Shown: positions 34,990-43,771, counted from the first letter of the stretch. The stretch: 64,000 bases of DNA from Microbacterium saperdae (GCF_006716345.1 NZ_VFOX01000001.1:930001-994000); one strand, 5' to 3'. The notes: generated by a model not told the origin, from the sequence alone. Translations and numbers: made by a program.

Positions 34990-35715
34990 ATGACCATCGC
35001 AGACCTGGCGCCCACGGCGCCGACGACGGAGGAGAACCGACCGCTGTACCGCGCGACGGGTGTGACCCGCACCTACGCGCAGAAGGGAAGGACGGTGAAG
35101 GCGCTGACCGGGGTGGATCTGGAGATCATGCCCGGCGAGTTCGTGACGATCCAGGGGCCGACCGGGGGCGGCAAGTCGACACTGCTGCAGCTCCTGGGCG
35201 CGCTCGACTCGCCGTCGGCGGGCTCGCTCCTGCTGAACGGCACAGAGCTCGCGACCGCCTCGGCGAAGGAGCTCGGACGCATCCGGGCCGAGGAGATCGG
35301 CTTCGTCTTCCAGGGCTTCAACCTCATCCCCACGCTCACGGCGGCGGAGAACGTCAACATGGCGTTGGAGCCGATGAACCTCGACAGGGCGGAGCGGTCG
35401 CGGCGTGTGGCCGAGGCGCTCGCGCACGTCGGACTCGACGACCGTGGTGATCATCTGCCCACTGAACTCTCCGGCGGCCAGCAGCAGCGCGTGGCGATCG
35501 CACGGGCGATCGTGAAGCGTCCACGCGTGCTGCTCGCCGACGAGCCGACGGGCAACCTCGATGAGAGCATGCGCGATGAGATCCTCGCGCTGCTCGAATC
35601 GCTGTGCGCCGAGGGCATCACCATGATCGTGGTCACCCACGACTCGGCGGTCGCGCGCCGTGCGACGCGCCGCCTCCGCCTCTCGAAGGGCACGGTGCAG
35701 GACATCACGCGCTGA
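34990..35715 (+). CDS. ABC transporter ATP-binding protein, MacB/LolD type
   Basis: 241 residues. Walker A GPTGGGKST, Q-loop FVFQGFNLIPTLTA, signature LSGGQQQR, Walker B LLADEPTGNLD. The LolD/MacB subfamily is indicated by the FNLIPTLTAAENV region. Partner of the upstream permease. A terminator follows. Confidence 0.92.
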   Translation: MTIADLAPTAPTTEENRPLYRATGVTRTYAQKGRTVKALTGVDLEIMPGEFVTIQGPTGGGKSTLLQLLGALDSPSAGSLLLNGTELATASAKELGRIRAEEIGFVFQGFNLIPTLTAAENVNMALEPMNLDRAERSRRVAEALAHVGLDDRGDHLPTELSGGQQQRVAIARAIVKRPRVLLADEPTGNLDESMRDEILALLESLCAEGITMIVVTHDSAVARRATRRLRLSKGTVQDITR

Positions 35716-35728
35716 CGAGCGCCGCAAA

Positions 35729-35758
35729 AAGGGGGCCCGGCGTCAGCGGGGCCCCCTT
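35729..35758. terminator. Terminator between the ABC pair and gnd
   Basis: Perfect 10-bp stem AAGGGGGCCC/GGGCCCCCTT with a 10-base loop, preceded by an A-run, so it can serve the convergent genes on both strands. Confidence 0.85.
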
Positions 35759-35777
35759 CGTGCTGTCCGTGATGGCG

Positions 35778-37226
35778 TCAGTGGGTGTCTTCTGCTTCGA
35801 TCTCGGTGCGGTCGCCGGACCACTGGGTGTGGAAGGTTCCGGGCTTGTCGATGCGCTTGTAGGTGTGTGCACCGAAGAAGTCGCGTTGTCCCTGCACGAG
35901 CGCGGCGGGGAGCCGGTCGGCGCGGATGCCGTCGTAGTACGACAGCGAGGACGAGAACGCGGGGGCGGGGATGCCGGCCTGGGCGGCGGCGACCACGACG
36001 CGGCGCCAGGCGGCCTGGGCGCGGGTGATCGCTTCGGTGAAGTACGGGGCGGTGAGCAGCACGGGCAGTGCGGGCTCGGCGGCGTAGGCGTCGGCGATGC
36101 GGTTCAGGAACTGGGCGCGGATGATGCATCCGCCGCGCCAGATCTTGCTGATGGCGCCGAGATCGATGTTCCAGTCGTATTCGGCGGCACCGGCACGGAT
36201 CTCGTCGAAGCCCTGCGAGTACGCGACGATCTTCGACGCGTACAGGGCCAGGCGCACGTCCTCGATGAACGCGTCCGGGTCGGCGACCGTGAACGCCTCG
36301 TCGGGGCCGGGAAGGGCTCCGGCGACGGCGCGCTGTTCCGGGTGGGACGACAGCGAGCGGGCGAAGGTGGCCTCGGCGATGCCGGAGACGGGCACGCCGA
36401 GGGCGAGCGCGGTCTGCACGGTCCATGCGCCGGTGCCCTTGGCGCCGGCCTGGTCCAGGATCACGTCGACCAGCGGCTCGCCGGTGGACGCGTCGACCTG
36501 GCGGAGCACCTCGGCGGTGATCTCGATCAGGTAGGACTCCAGCTCGCCCCGGTTCCATTCGGCGAAGATCTCTGCGATCTCGGCGGGGGTCTTGCCGGTG
36601 CCGCGACGGATCAGGTCGTACGCCTCGGCGATCAGCTGCATGTCGGCGTACTCGATGCCGTTGTGGACCATCTTCACGAAGTGTCCGGCACCGTCGTGAC
36701 CGACGTGGGTGACGCACGGCTCGCCTTCGGCGACCGCCGCGATGGACTTCAGGATCGGGCCGAGCGTGACCCAGGACTCGTCCGAGCCGCCGGGCATGAT
36801 CGAGGGGCCGAGCAGAGCACCCTCCTCGCCACCGGAGATCCCGGCGCCGACGAAGTTGATGCCCGTCTCACGCACCGCCTTCTCGCGGCGGATCGTGTCG
36901 GGGAAGTACGCGTTGCCACCGTCGACGATGATGTCGCCGGGCTCGAACACCTCGACCAGCGAGTCGATCACGGCGTCGGTGGGACCGCCGGCCTTGACCA
37001 TGATGATCGCGGTGCGCGGCTTCTGCAGGCTGTCCGCGAACTCCTGGTAGGTCTGCGCGGGCGCGAACCCGGCCTCCGGGTGCGCGTCGAGAAGCGACTG
37101 CGTCTTCTCATAGCTGCGGTTGAAGATCGCCACGGTGTTGCCCTCGCGGCTCGCGAGGTTGCGGGCGAGGTTCGACCCCATGACGGCGAGTCCGACGACT
37201 CCGATGTTCGCTGATGCTTCGGGCAC
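35778..37226 (-). CDS. gnd: 6-phosphogluconate dehydrogenase, decarboxylating
   Basis: 482 residues from a GTG at 37226 with GAGGAG upstream. N-terminal Rossmann motif GLAVMGSNLA, substrate region VDGGNAYFPDT and GISGGEEGALLGPS, catalytic Lys in GAGHFVKMVHNG, and IWRGGCIIRA in the helical C-domain. Length and motifs fit the homodimeric long form. It oxidises 6-phosphogluconate to ribulose 5-phosphate with NADP+. The gluconokinase at 38520 supplies the same substrate. Confidence 0.95.
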   Translation of the reverse strand: MPEASANIGVVGLAVMGSNLARNLASREGNTVAIFNRSYEKTQSLLDAHPEAGFAPAQTYQEFADSLQKPRTAIIMVKAGGPTDAVIDSLVEVFEPGDIIVDGGNAYFPDTIRREKAVRETGINFVGAGISGGEEGALLGPSIMPGGSDESWVTLGPILKSIAAVAEGEPCVTHVGHDGAGHFVKMVHNGIEYADMQLIAEAYDLIRRGTGKTPAEIAEIFAEWNRGELESYLIEITAEVLRQVDASTGEPLVDVILDQAGAKGTGAWTVQTALALGVPVSGIAEATFARSLSSHPEQRAVAGALPGPDEAFTVADPDAFIEDVRLALYASKIVAYSQGFDEIRAGAAEYDWNIDLGAISKIWRGGCIIRAQFLNRIADAYAAEPALPVLLTAPYFTEAITRAQAAWRRVVVAAAQAGIPAPAFSSSLSYYDGIRADRLPAALVQGQRDFFGAHTYKRIDKPGTFHTQWSGDRTEIEAEDTH

Positions 37227-37397
37227 AGATGGCTCCTCGATCGTGAAGAAGGGTTGCTTTCAGCGTATCGCTGTGTGCGGGGTTCGAGCGCCCCTATGTC
37301 ACCGAATGCGTCGTCGGGGTCGGGTCGCGGGTTCCGAGCAGACACCCGGGGGCCTCTACGCTGGAAGCGTCCATCGACGTTCCGAGGAGGAATCAGC

Positions 37398-38456
37398 GTG
37401 GCCGAGTCCCAGAACAGGGTGAGAGCGGTCGTGGCGGTACCGCTGCGCGAGGAGCTCTGCCGGCTCATCGAGGAACGCGAACCGCGTCTGCAGGTGATCC
37501 GCGATCACACCCTCGTTCCGCCGATGCGAGGCCCAGCGGACTGGTCGGGCGATCCCGCTTTCACGCGGACACCCGCGCAGCAGGCGGCCTTCGACGAGAT
37601 GGTCGACTCCGCCGACGTGCTCTTCGGCATCCCGGACGTCGATCCGCAGGCGCTCGCCCGCACCGTCTCCGCCAATCCGCGACTGCGGTGGGTCATGACG
37701 ACCGCGGCCGGCGGCGGCAGCACGATCAAGGCCGCCGGGCTCGCGCGCGCGGACCTCGACCGCATCCTCTTCACGACCAGCGCCGGCGTGCACGGTGGGA
37801 CTCTGGCCGAGTTCGCGGTCTTCGGTGTCATGGCCGGGGCGAAGGAGCTCCCTCGTCTGCTCGCGGACCAGCATGATCGGGTCTGGCCCGACCGTTGGGA
37901 GATGCGGCAGATCGACGAGATGACCGTGCTCATCGTCGGGCTCGGCGGCATCGGCTCGGAGTGCGCGCGACGCTTCCATGCGCTCGGTGCGCAGGTGTGG
38001 GGCACGACCCGCTCCGGAGAGCCTGTCGACGGCGTGGATCGTCTGGTTCCGCTCGACGCGCTCGTCGACGCGGTGCGGGAAGTCGACGCGGTCGTGGTGA
38101 CTCTGCCGGGTACCGCGCAGACGCACCACCTCATCGGTGAGGAGGTGCTCGCCGCGATCAAGCCCGGAGCGATCCTCGCGAACGTCGGGCGCGGCAGCGT
38201 GATCGACGAGAAGGCGCTGCTCCCCGCGCTCGACGACGGGCGGGTGGCCTTCGCCGCCCTCGACGTGTTCGAGCACGAGCCCCTGGATGCCGGATCGCCG
38301 CTGTGGGGGCATCCGCGCGTGCTGGTGAGCCCGCACACGGCCGCGCTCAGCTCGCGCGAGGAGGAACGCATCGCGCGACGTTTCGCGGAGAGTGCGACCC
38401 GACTGCTCGACGGAGAGCCGCTGCGCGCCGTCGTCGACACGGTCGAGTTCTATTGA
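37398..38456 (+). CDS. D-isomer-specific 2-hydroxyacid dehydrogenase
   Basis: 352 residues from the GTG at 37398, which has a perfect AGGAGG SD. NAD-binding GLGGIGSECA, catalytic Arg in NVGRGSVID, a Glu in the DVFEHEPLD segment and His in SPHTAALSS. Members reduce glyoxylate, hydroxypyruvate, 2-ketoacids or oxidise 3-phosphoglycerate; the substrate is not clear. It is divergent from gnd and 63 bases before gluconokinase. Confidence 0.87.
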   Translation: MAESQNRVRAVVAVPLREELCRLIEEREPRLQVIRDHTLVPPMRGPADWSGDPAFTRTPAQQAAFDEMVDSADVLFGIPDVDPQALARTVSANPRLRWVMTTAAGGGSTIKAAGLARADLDRILFTTSAGVHGGTLAEFAVFGVMAGAKELPRLLADQHDRVWPDRWEMRQIDEMTVLIVGLGGIGSECARRFHALGAQVWGTTRSGEPVDGVDRLVPLDALVDAVREVDAVVVTLPGTAQTHHLIGEEVLAAIKPGAILANVGRGSVIDEKALLPALDDGRVAFAALDVFEHEPLDAGSPLWGHPRVLVSPHTAALSSREEERIARRFAESATRLLDGEPLRAVVDTVEFY

Positions 38457-38519
38457 GTACCGCGTGAGTGCCGCGCGTCACGCGCAGGCGAAGACATTCA
38501 TCGGAGAGCAGGGAGCAGG

Positions 38520-39014
38520 ATGACACGCATCGTCGTGATGGGGCCGAGTGGTTCGGGGAAGTCCACGGTCGGTCGCGCCCTCGCCGATCGCCTCGCCGTG
38601 CGCTTCATCGACGCCGACGATCTGCACCCGCAGGCCAATGTCGAGAAGATGGCCGCCGGTGTTCCGCTCGACGACACGGACCGCATGCCCTGGCTCGCCC
38701 TCGTGGGCACCGCGCTGAATGAGGCGGACGACATCGTGATCGCGTGCTCCGCCCTCAAGCGCGCCTATCGCGATGCGATCCGCAGCCAGGCCCCCGATGC
38801 GTTCTTCGCGGAGCTGTCCGTCAGCCGAGCCGTGCTGCAAGCGAGGGTCAGCTCTCGAGGGGATCACTTCATGCCCACGTCACTGGTCGACTCGCAGCTG
38901 CAGACGTGGGAACCGCTGGAGCACGACGAGGCCGGAGTCCGTGTCGACGAGTCGGCTGACGTGGATCAGGCGACGGCGATCATCCGCGACGCCCTGGAGA
39001 CGCGCACCGTCTGA
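38520..39014 (+). CDS. gntK: Gluconokinase
   Basis: 164 residues. P-loop GPSGSGKST near residue 8, ADDLHPQANVEKM substrate segment, and CSALKRAYRD, all typical of the GntK/adenylate-kinase-like family; length is usual. It phosphorylates gluconate to 6-phosphogluconate for the Gnd encoded nearby. SD GGGAGCAGG. Confidence 0.92.
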   Translation: MTRIVVMGPSGSGKSTVGRALADRLAVRFIDADDLHPQANVEKMAAGVPLDDTDRMPWLALVGTALNEADDIVIACSALKRAYRDAIRSQAPDAFFAELSVSRAVLQARVSSRGDHFMPTSLVDSQLQTWEPLEHDEAGVRVDESADVDQATAIIRDALETRTV

Positions 39015-39030
39015 CGATGCGCGTGTGCGC

Positions 39031-39156
39031 TCAGTCCTTGCGGTAGCCCGATCGGCCGAGCGAGAACAGCGCGATGAACGACGTCACCGCAGCGCATACC
39101 GTCATGGCTCCGATGACCCAGAGGAGTACGTGCGAGAGGAAGGCGCCGTCGAGCAT
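39031..39156 (-). CDS. 41-residue single-pass membrane peptide
   Basis: Reads MLDGAFLSHVLLWVIGAM..., a hydrophobic helix of about 24 residues, then the basic tail GRSGYRKD. The start is supported by GGAGA five bases before the ATG at 39156. Codon third positions are GC-rich as in real genes. It is too short for family assignment, and its function is unknown. It lies between gntK and the L25 leader, in the only sizeable gap of the window. Confidence 0.6.
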   Translation of the reverse strand: MLDGAFLSHVLLWVIGAMTVCAAVTSFIALFSLGRSGYRKD

Positions 39157-39212
39157 GAGGTCTCCGTGATCTGCAGAAGGGAACGGTGTTCTCAGCCTAT
39201 CGGGTCATCCGG

Positions 39213-39379
39213 TACCATTGAGTCTGTACCTCGGCGAGGGATGCTTCAGCGCGTGCGCTGTCATCCGTTATCGACGCGGCGAAGCAAGCCCGGTGGCTTT
39301 CCTCACGCGTCCGCGTTCGAGATCACTATTCACAGACCACCGCGCGGCATCTTCGCTGCGTGTCCCGAAGGAGAACCAC
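39213..39379 (+). promoter_or_regulatory. Promoter -10 and structured leader of ribosomal protein L25
   Basis: TACCAT (39213-39218) is a plausible -10, but no good -35 is visible. The roughly 150-base leader can form a composite hairpin at 39239-39266 (GGATG/CATCC outside, CAGCG/CGCTG inside, CGTG loop), an AAGCC-CGGT-GGCTT hairpin at 39286-39299, and ACGCG/CGCGT at 39305-39316. Autogenous control by the protein is possible. Confidence 0.4.
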
Positions 39380-39988
39380 ATGTCTGAAGACACCAAGGTC
39401 CACGCCGAGCTCCGCGCGAGCTTCGGCAAGGGCTTCGCCCGTCGCCTGCGCGCTGCCGGCAAGATCCCCGCCGTCATCTACGGTCACGGCACCGAGCCCG
39501 TGCACGTCGCACTCCCGGGCCACCAGGTCTCGCTGCTCCTGCGTCGCGCGAACGCGCTGCTCGAGCTCGACATCGAGGGCACGCCGCAGCTCGCGCTGGT
39601 CAAGGACGTCCAGAAGGACCCCGTGCACCAGATCATCGAGCACATCGACCTGCTCGTCGTGAAGAAGGGCGAGAAGGTCGCCATCGACGTGCCGATCATC
39701 GTCACCGGCGAGTCCGCTCCCGGAACGATCGTCAACCAGGACGCGAACACGATCTCGATCGAGGCCGAAGCGACCCACATCCCGCAGAACGTCGAGGTCT
39801 CGGTCGACGGTCTCGAAGACGGTGCGCACATCACCGCCGCCGACGTCAAGCTCCCCAAGGGCTCGTCGCTGCTGACCGACGCCGACGTGCTCGTCATCGC
39901 GATCTCGATCCCTGCCGAGCAGGACCTCGGTGAAGAGGGCGAAGCCGCCGCTGACGACGAGGCAGCCGAGGAGGCCGCCGCGGAGTGA
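39380..39988 (+). CDS. rplY: 50S ribosomal protein L25 (Ctc type)
   Basis: 202 residues. The N-terminal L25 domain binding 5S rRNA (FGKGFARRLRAAGKIPAVIYGHG) is joined to a C-terminal beta domain and an acidic Ala/Glu-rich tail, the long Ctc form. SD AAGGAG before the ATG at 39380. A terminator and the pth promoter follow. Confidence 0.94.
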   Translation: MSEDTKVHAELRASFGKGFARRLRAAGKIPAVIYGHGTEPVHVALPGHQVSLLLRRANALLELDIEGTPQLALVKDVQKDPVHQIIEHIDLLVVKKGEKVAIDVPIIVTGESAPGTIVNQDANTISIEAEATHIPQNVEVSVDGLEDGAHITAADVKLPKGSSLLTDADVLVIAISIPAEQDLGEEGEAAADDEAAEEAAAE

Positions 39989-40007
39989 TCCCCGACAGTT
40001 TCACCGC

Positions 40008-40038
40008 AGAGGGGGCGCGATCCGATCGCGTCCCCTCT
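40008..40038 (+). terminator. Terminator after rplY
   Basis: 14-bp stem AGAGGGGGCGCGAT/ATCGCGTCCCCTCT with one G-U pair and a 3-base loop, 20 bases after the rplY stop. Confidence 0.8.
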
Positions 40039-40042
40039 GTCG

Positions 40043-40048
40043 TATCCT
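40043..40048 (+). promoter_or_regulatory. Predicted -10 element (TATCCT) for pth
   Basis: TATCCT lies about 45 bases before the pth ATG, directly after the rplY terminator, giving a leader with GAGGACGAGA as SD. No clear -35. Confidence 0.4.
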
Positions 40049-40092
40049 GACCGGGTCGTGGAGACGGCCCGGGCCGAGAGGACGAGAACAGC

Positions 40093-40674
40093 ATGACATC
40101 GACCTGGATCGTGGTCGGACTCGGAAATCCGGGTCCCCGCTACGAGGCGACACGGCACAACATCGGCCAGATGGTCGTGGACGAGCTCGCCGCTCGCCGC
40201 GGCGAGAGCTTCCGTGAGCACAAGGGAGGCGCGCGCGTCGTCGAGACCTGGTTGCGCCCCGGCGCCGACAAGCTCGTGCTGGCGAAGCCCAACACCTTCA
40301 TGAACGTCTCCGGTACCCCGGTCGCCGCCCTCGCGCGCTTCTACTCCGTCCCGCCGGAGCAGATCGTGGTCGTGCACGACGAGCTCGACATCCCCTTCGA
40401 CACGATCAAGCTCAAGATCGGGGGAGGCCACGGTGGTCACAACGGCGTCCGCGACATCGCACGGGCGATTACGACCCCCGACTTCCCGCGGGTGCGTGTC
40501 GGCATCGGTCGCCCGGTCGGACGCCAGGATCCCGCGGACTGGGTGCTCTCCCCGTTCGGCAAGGACGAGCGGGCGAACCTGCCGATCCTGATCGACGATG
40601 CCGCGGATGCGGTGGAGCTCCTCGTCGCCGAGGGACTGGTCGCCGCACAGCAGAAGCACCACGCGCCGCGCTGA
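40093..40674 (+). CDS. pth: Peptidyl-tRNA hydrolase
   Basis: 193 residues. Conserved Asn and His in GLGNPGPRYEATRHNIG, catalytic Asp in VVHDELD, and GGGHGGHNG. It releases peptides from prematurely dropped peptidyl-tRNA so the tRNA can be reused. Being next to rplY is a common actinobacterial arrangement. Confidence 0.95.
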   Translation: MTSTWIVVGLGNPGPRYEATRHNIGQMVVDELAARRGESFREHKGGARVVETWLRPGADKLVLAKPNTFMNVSGTPVAALARFYSVPPEQIVVVHDELDIPFDTIKLKIGGGHGGHNGVRDIARAITTPDFPRVRVGIGRPVGRQDPADWVLSPFGKDERANLPILIDDAADAVELLVAEGLVAAQQKHHAPR

Positions 40675-40694
40675 GCGCGACACGGGGCGTCTGA

Positions 40695-41336
40695 TCAGCT
40701 GTAGAGGCCGGCCGCTCCGGCTGCGCCGCCGAGCGTGAGCGCGATCAGAACCACGAGGAAGAAGATCACCGGGCCGACGCCGGAGATGATCAGGGCGGCG
40801 ATGCCCTGTCCACGACCCTGCCGGCGGACGATGGCGAGGATGCCGACGACGATCGCCACGATGCCCAGGATCGTGCCCGTCCAGAACGACAGCTCCGCCC
40901 ACAGGACCTGATCGCGCGCGGGCGACAGCCAGGCGAGCGAATCGAAGTCGTCGACGCGCGTGGCCGCCTCGGGAATGCGGCGACCGATCTCGTACGAGGC
41001 GACGCCGACGACGATGGGCGTGACCACGGCCGCGACGAGCGAGAAGATCAGTGCCAGAACCCCGAGCAGTCCCGACCTGCGTGGAGTGGTGTCCGGCACG
41101 GAGTACGCACCGGCCGGCTGTGCGTAGCCGCCGACCGGCACCTGGTAGGCCCCGGGAGGAGCCGAATAGGGGGTCGGCGCGACGGCAGAGCCCTGAGCGG
41201 GCGCCACCGGATACGCCGGGCCGCTCGGAGGCGTCGGGTACGGCGGTGCGACAGGAGGCGGCGGAACCGCACCGGACGGCGCAGGAGGAACAGGGGGTAC
41301 GGCGCCGGACGGAGAGGGCAGCTGCGGATCGGTCAC
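40695..41336 (-). CDS. Pro-rich, DUF4190-like membrane protein
   Basis: 213 residues from a GTG. Residues 1-80 are a low-complexity Pro/Ala/Gly/Tyr-rich cytoplasmic segment. Three or four hydrophobic helices follow (VLALIFSLVAAVVTPIVVG, TGTILGIVAIVVGILAIV, ALIISGVGPVIFFLVVL) with the GIxxxxLGILAI pattern of DUF4190 proteins. Function unknown. The GTG sits six bases after a TAGGAT hexamer, so the transcript is probably leaderless. Confidence 0.75.
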   Translation of the reverse strand: MTDPQLPSPSGAVPPVPPAPSGAVPPPPVAPPYPTPPSGPAYPVAPAQGSAVAPTPYSAPPGAYQVPVGGYAQPAGAYSVPDTTPRRSGLLGVLALIFSLVAAVVTPIVVGVASYEIGRRIPEAATRVDDFDSLAWLSPARDQVLWAELSFWTGTILGIVAIVVGILAIVRRQGRGQGIAALIISGVGPVIFFLVVLIALTLGGAAGAAGLYS

Positions 41337-41342
41337 GACCCC

Positions 41343-41348
41343 ATCCTA
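41343..41348 (-). promoter_or_regulatory. -10 element (TAGGAT), leaderless start for the DUF4190-like gene
   Basis: TAGGAT ends six bases before the GTG at 41336, placing +1 at the start codon. Confidence 0.55.
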
Positions 41349-41360
41349 GGGGCGGTGCTC

Positions 41361-42365
41361 TCAGACGCGGCGGAGCAGACCGACGCGGTCGTAGACGTCG
41401 GAGAGCGTCGCGTCGGCGACGGCATCCGCCTTGCCGGCGTTCGCGGCGAGGATGCGATCGAGCTCTGCGGGATCGTCCAGCAGCTCCAGTGCGCGCGCAC
41501 GGACCGGCTCGAACTCGTGCACGACGACCTCGGCGAGAGCCTTCTTGAAGTCCCCGTATCCACGTCCCGCGTACTCGTTCTCGATCGAGGAGACCTGCTG
41601 ACCGGTGAGCGCCGCGTAGATCGTGAGGAGGTTGGAGACGCCGGGCTTGTTCTCCCGATCGAAGCGCACAGAGCCCTCCGTATCGGTCACCGCCCGCATG
41701 ATCTTCTTCGCGGACTTCGCCGGATCGTCGAGCATCCAGATCACGCCGGCGTCGCTCTCCGCGGACTTCGACATCTTGGACGTCGGGTTCTGCAGGTCGT
41801 AGATCCGGGCCGTCTCCTTCTGGATCACCGGCATCGGCACCGTGAACGTCTCGCCGAAGCGGGAGTTGAATCGCTCGGCGAGCGTGCGGGTGAGCTCGAC
41901 GTGCTGCTTCTGGTCGTCGCCGACGGGCACCACATCGGTCTGGTAGAGCAGGATGTCGGCGGCCATCAGCACCGGGTAGGTGAACAGGCCCACGCTGGTG
42001 CCGTCCTGCCCGTAGCGGGACGACTTGTCCTTGAACTGGGTCATGCGACCCGCTTCGCCGAAGCCCGTGATCGTGCTGAGGATCCACGCGAGCTCGGCGT
42101 GCGCCCGCACGTGCGACTGCACGTACAGCGTGGACAGCGACGGCTCGATCCCCGCGGCGATGTACTGCGCGGCGGTCCGACGGGTCTTCTCGCGCAGCAC
42201 GGAAGGATCCTGCGCGACCGTGAGCGCGTGCAGGTCGACCACGGAGAAGTACGCGTCATACGAGCTCTGGAGGTCTCGCCACTGCAGGAGCGCGCCGATG
42301 TAGTTGCCGATCTGGAGAGAATCGGCGGAGGGCTGCATTCCGGAGTAGAGGCGAGGTTTGGTCAC
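41361..42365 (-). CDS. trpS: Tryptophanyl-tRNA synthetase
   Basis: 334 residues from the GTG at 42365; the longer frame upstream is not protein-like. Class I features: PSADSLQIGNYIGAL (HIGH region), GDDQKQHVELTR, and KMSKS in SKMSKSAESD. It charges tRNA-Trp. TAGGAT lies seven bases before the GTG and no SD is in range, so the message is probably leaderless. Confidence 0.95.
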   Translation of the reverse strand: MTKPRLYSGMQPSADSLQIGNYIGALLQWRDLQSSYDAYFSVVDLHALTVAQDPSVLREKTRRTAAQYIAAGIEPSLSTLYVQSHVRAHAELAWILSTITGFGEAGRMTQFKDKSSRYGQDGTSVGLFTYPVLMAADILLYQTDVVPVGDDQKQHVELTRTLAERFNSRFGETFTVPMPVIQKETARIYDLQNPTSKMSKSAESDAGVIWMLDDPAKSAKKIMRAVTDTEGSVRFDRENKPGVSNLLTIYAALTGQQVSSIENEYAGRGYGDFKKALAEVVVHEFEPVRARALELLDDPAELDRILAANAGKADAVADATLSDVYDRVGLLRRV

Positions 42366-42372
42366 GAGGTCA

Positions 42373-42378
42373 ATCCTA
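42373..42378 (-). promoter_or_regulatory. -10 element (TAGGAT), leaderless start for trpS
   Basis: TAGGAT with a seven-base spacer to the trpS GTG. It faces away from the similar element at 42426. Confidence 0.55.
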
Positions 42379-42425
42379 TGGTCATCCGAGCGGCCGCTCC
42401 TCCCGGGCCGACGGCACGGTTCGTC

Positions 42426-42431
42426 TAGGCT
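42426..42431 (+). promoter_or_regulatory. -10 element (TAGGCT), leaderless start for the SRPBCC gene
   Basis: TAGGCT ends six bases before the ATG at 42438. It forms a divergent leaderless pair with trpS. Confidence 0.55.
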
Positions 42432-42437
42432 GACGGG

Positions 42438-43091
42438 ATGTCGGCTCCGTCCCGCCACGAAGGTCGTGCTCCTGTCCGCAGGGATCGCGCGTTGTACGTG
42501 GAGATACTCATCGAGGCGCCGCTGGACACCGTGTGGCGCCTGACGCAGGACCCGGTCGCGCATGTGCGCTGGGATGCGCGCTTCACCGATATCCGGCCCG
42601 TGCGGCTGCGGCCGGACGGCGCTCAGGAGTTCGACTACGAGCTCGACCTGTTCGTGCAGAGGATCCGCGGCACCGGAGTGTCCCTGGGCACCCGCGAGGG
42701 CCCGCGGGGCGAGCGCACCTCGGCGTTGATCTTCGACGCGGCCGATCGGGTCTCTCCGCTAAAGGCGGGGCGCGGCTACTGGCGCTACCTCCCGACCGAG
42801 ACCGGTGTGCGCTTCATCACGGGCTACGACTACGAGCCGGGGTGGGGACGTCTCGGCAAGGTTCTCGACCGGTTGGTGATCAGACGGTTCGTGTGGTGGC
42901 TGACCGCACGCAGCTTCGATCGGCTCAGGATCTGGGCCGAGAGCGACATCGCCCCCGAAAGACTCAGCGGATGGCGTTCGTTGCGCCCTGGAGGACCGCG
43001 GGCGCGGCGTTGCCTGTCGCGTCCGCCGCTCCGCAGTCGGCGCACGATCATGCAGGACGCCCCCGAGTCCCTCGAGGTGATCAGCGCATGA
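42438..43091 (+). CDS. SRPBCC-superfamily protein
   Basis: 217 residues. A START/polyketide-cyclase-like fold is suggested by LYVEILIEAPLDTVW, DPVAHVRWDARF and the long C-terminal helix RSFDRLRIWAE. Such proteins bind hydrophobic ligands in a cavity. The last 35 residues are basic and disordered. Its stop overlaps the next gene's ATG (ATGA). With the two DUF4166 genes it forms an operon of unknown purpose. Confidence 0.75.
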   Translation: MSAPSRHEGRAPVRRDRALYVEILIEAPLDTVWRLTQDPVAHVRWDARFTDIRPVRLRPDGAQEFDYELDLFVQRIRGTGVSLGTREGPRGERTSALIFDAADRVSPLKAGRGYWRYLPTETGVRFITGYDYEPGWGRLGKVLDRLVIRRFVWWLTARSFDRLRIWAESDIAPERLSGWRSLRPGGPRARRCLSRPPLRSRRTIMQDAPESLEVISA

Positions 43092-43771
43092 CGGCGGACG
43101 GCGTGTTCGCGCGCGCGCTCGGTGCGGACTTCGCACGTCTGCACCCGCAGCTGCAGCGGCGGTTCGGTGTCGGAGTGGCCTCGGGGTACGGCTGCGTCGG
43201 CCGCGGAGTGATGTCCGAGGTGCGGCGCGGTCCGTGGTGGACGCTGCCGTTCCTCGCGATCGGCACGATGCGCAACATCATGTTCCCCGAGCGCGGCACC
43301 GACATCCCGTTCCAGATCGACAACCACGCCTACATCGACAGCCTCGGCCGTGAGACCGTCACGTTCGTGCGCACCATGACCGTGCGTCCCGGACGCCGCC
43401 GACGCTTCGATGCGACCATGATCTATAGCGAGGCGCGGGGGAGGATCGTCGACTATCTCGGCACGCACCAGCATCTCGCGGTCGACCTGGAGCTCGCGGT
43501 GACCGACGACGGCGGTCTGCGTCTCACCTCGGGCGCGCAGCGCTTCTACGAGGGGCCGTTCGCCTTCCGCTTTCCGATGCTGTTCAGTGGGCGGGCGCAT
43601 CTGACCGAGCGCTTCGATGACGAGCGAGGACGTTTCGTGATCGACCTCGAGGTGCGCAACGATCTGCTCGGCTTCCTGTTCGGATATCGCGGCTCCTTCG
43701 AGTGCGAGTTCCCGGCCGACGCCGTGGTGCCGGAGACCGTGAAGCCGTATCGCGAGGAGGCGCGCGAGTGA
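43088..43771 (+). CDS. DUF4166-domain protein, first of two tandem copies
   Basis: 227 residues. It opens FARALGADFARLHPQLQRRFG and continues with a beta-rich domain (FPERGTDIPFQIDNHAYID, GRETVTFVRTM, FRFPMLFSGRAHLTERFDD) and ends GFLFGYRGSFECEF, the DUF4166 pattern. Cytoplasmic, function unknown. Start and stop overlap both neighbours by four bases. Confidence 0.78.
   Translation: MTADGVFARALGADFARLHPQLQRRFGVGVASGYGCVGRGVMSEVRRGPWWTLPFLAIGTMRNIMFPERGTDIPFQIDNHAYIDSLGRETVTFVRTMTVRPGRRRRFDATMIYSEARGRIVDYLGTHQHLAVDLELAVTDDGGLRLTSGAQRFYEGPFAFRFPMLFSGRAHLTERFDDERGRFVIDLEVRNDLLGFLFGYRGSFECEFPADAVVPETVKPYREEARE

Noticed and set aside
37254..37397. N-terminal extension of the hydroxyacid dehydrogenase
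   Set aside because: The extension is not family-like, and a perfect AGGAGG precedes the GTG at 37398.
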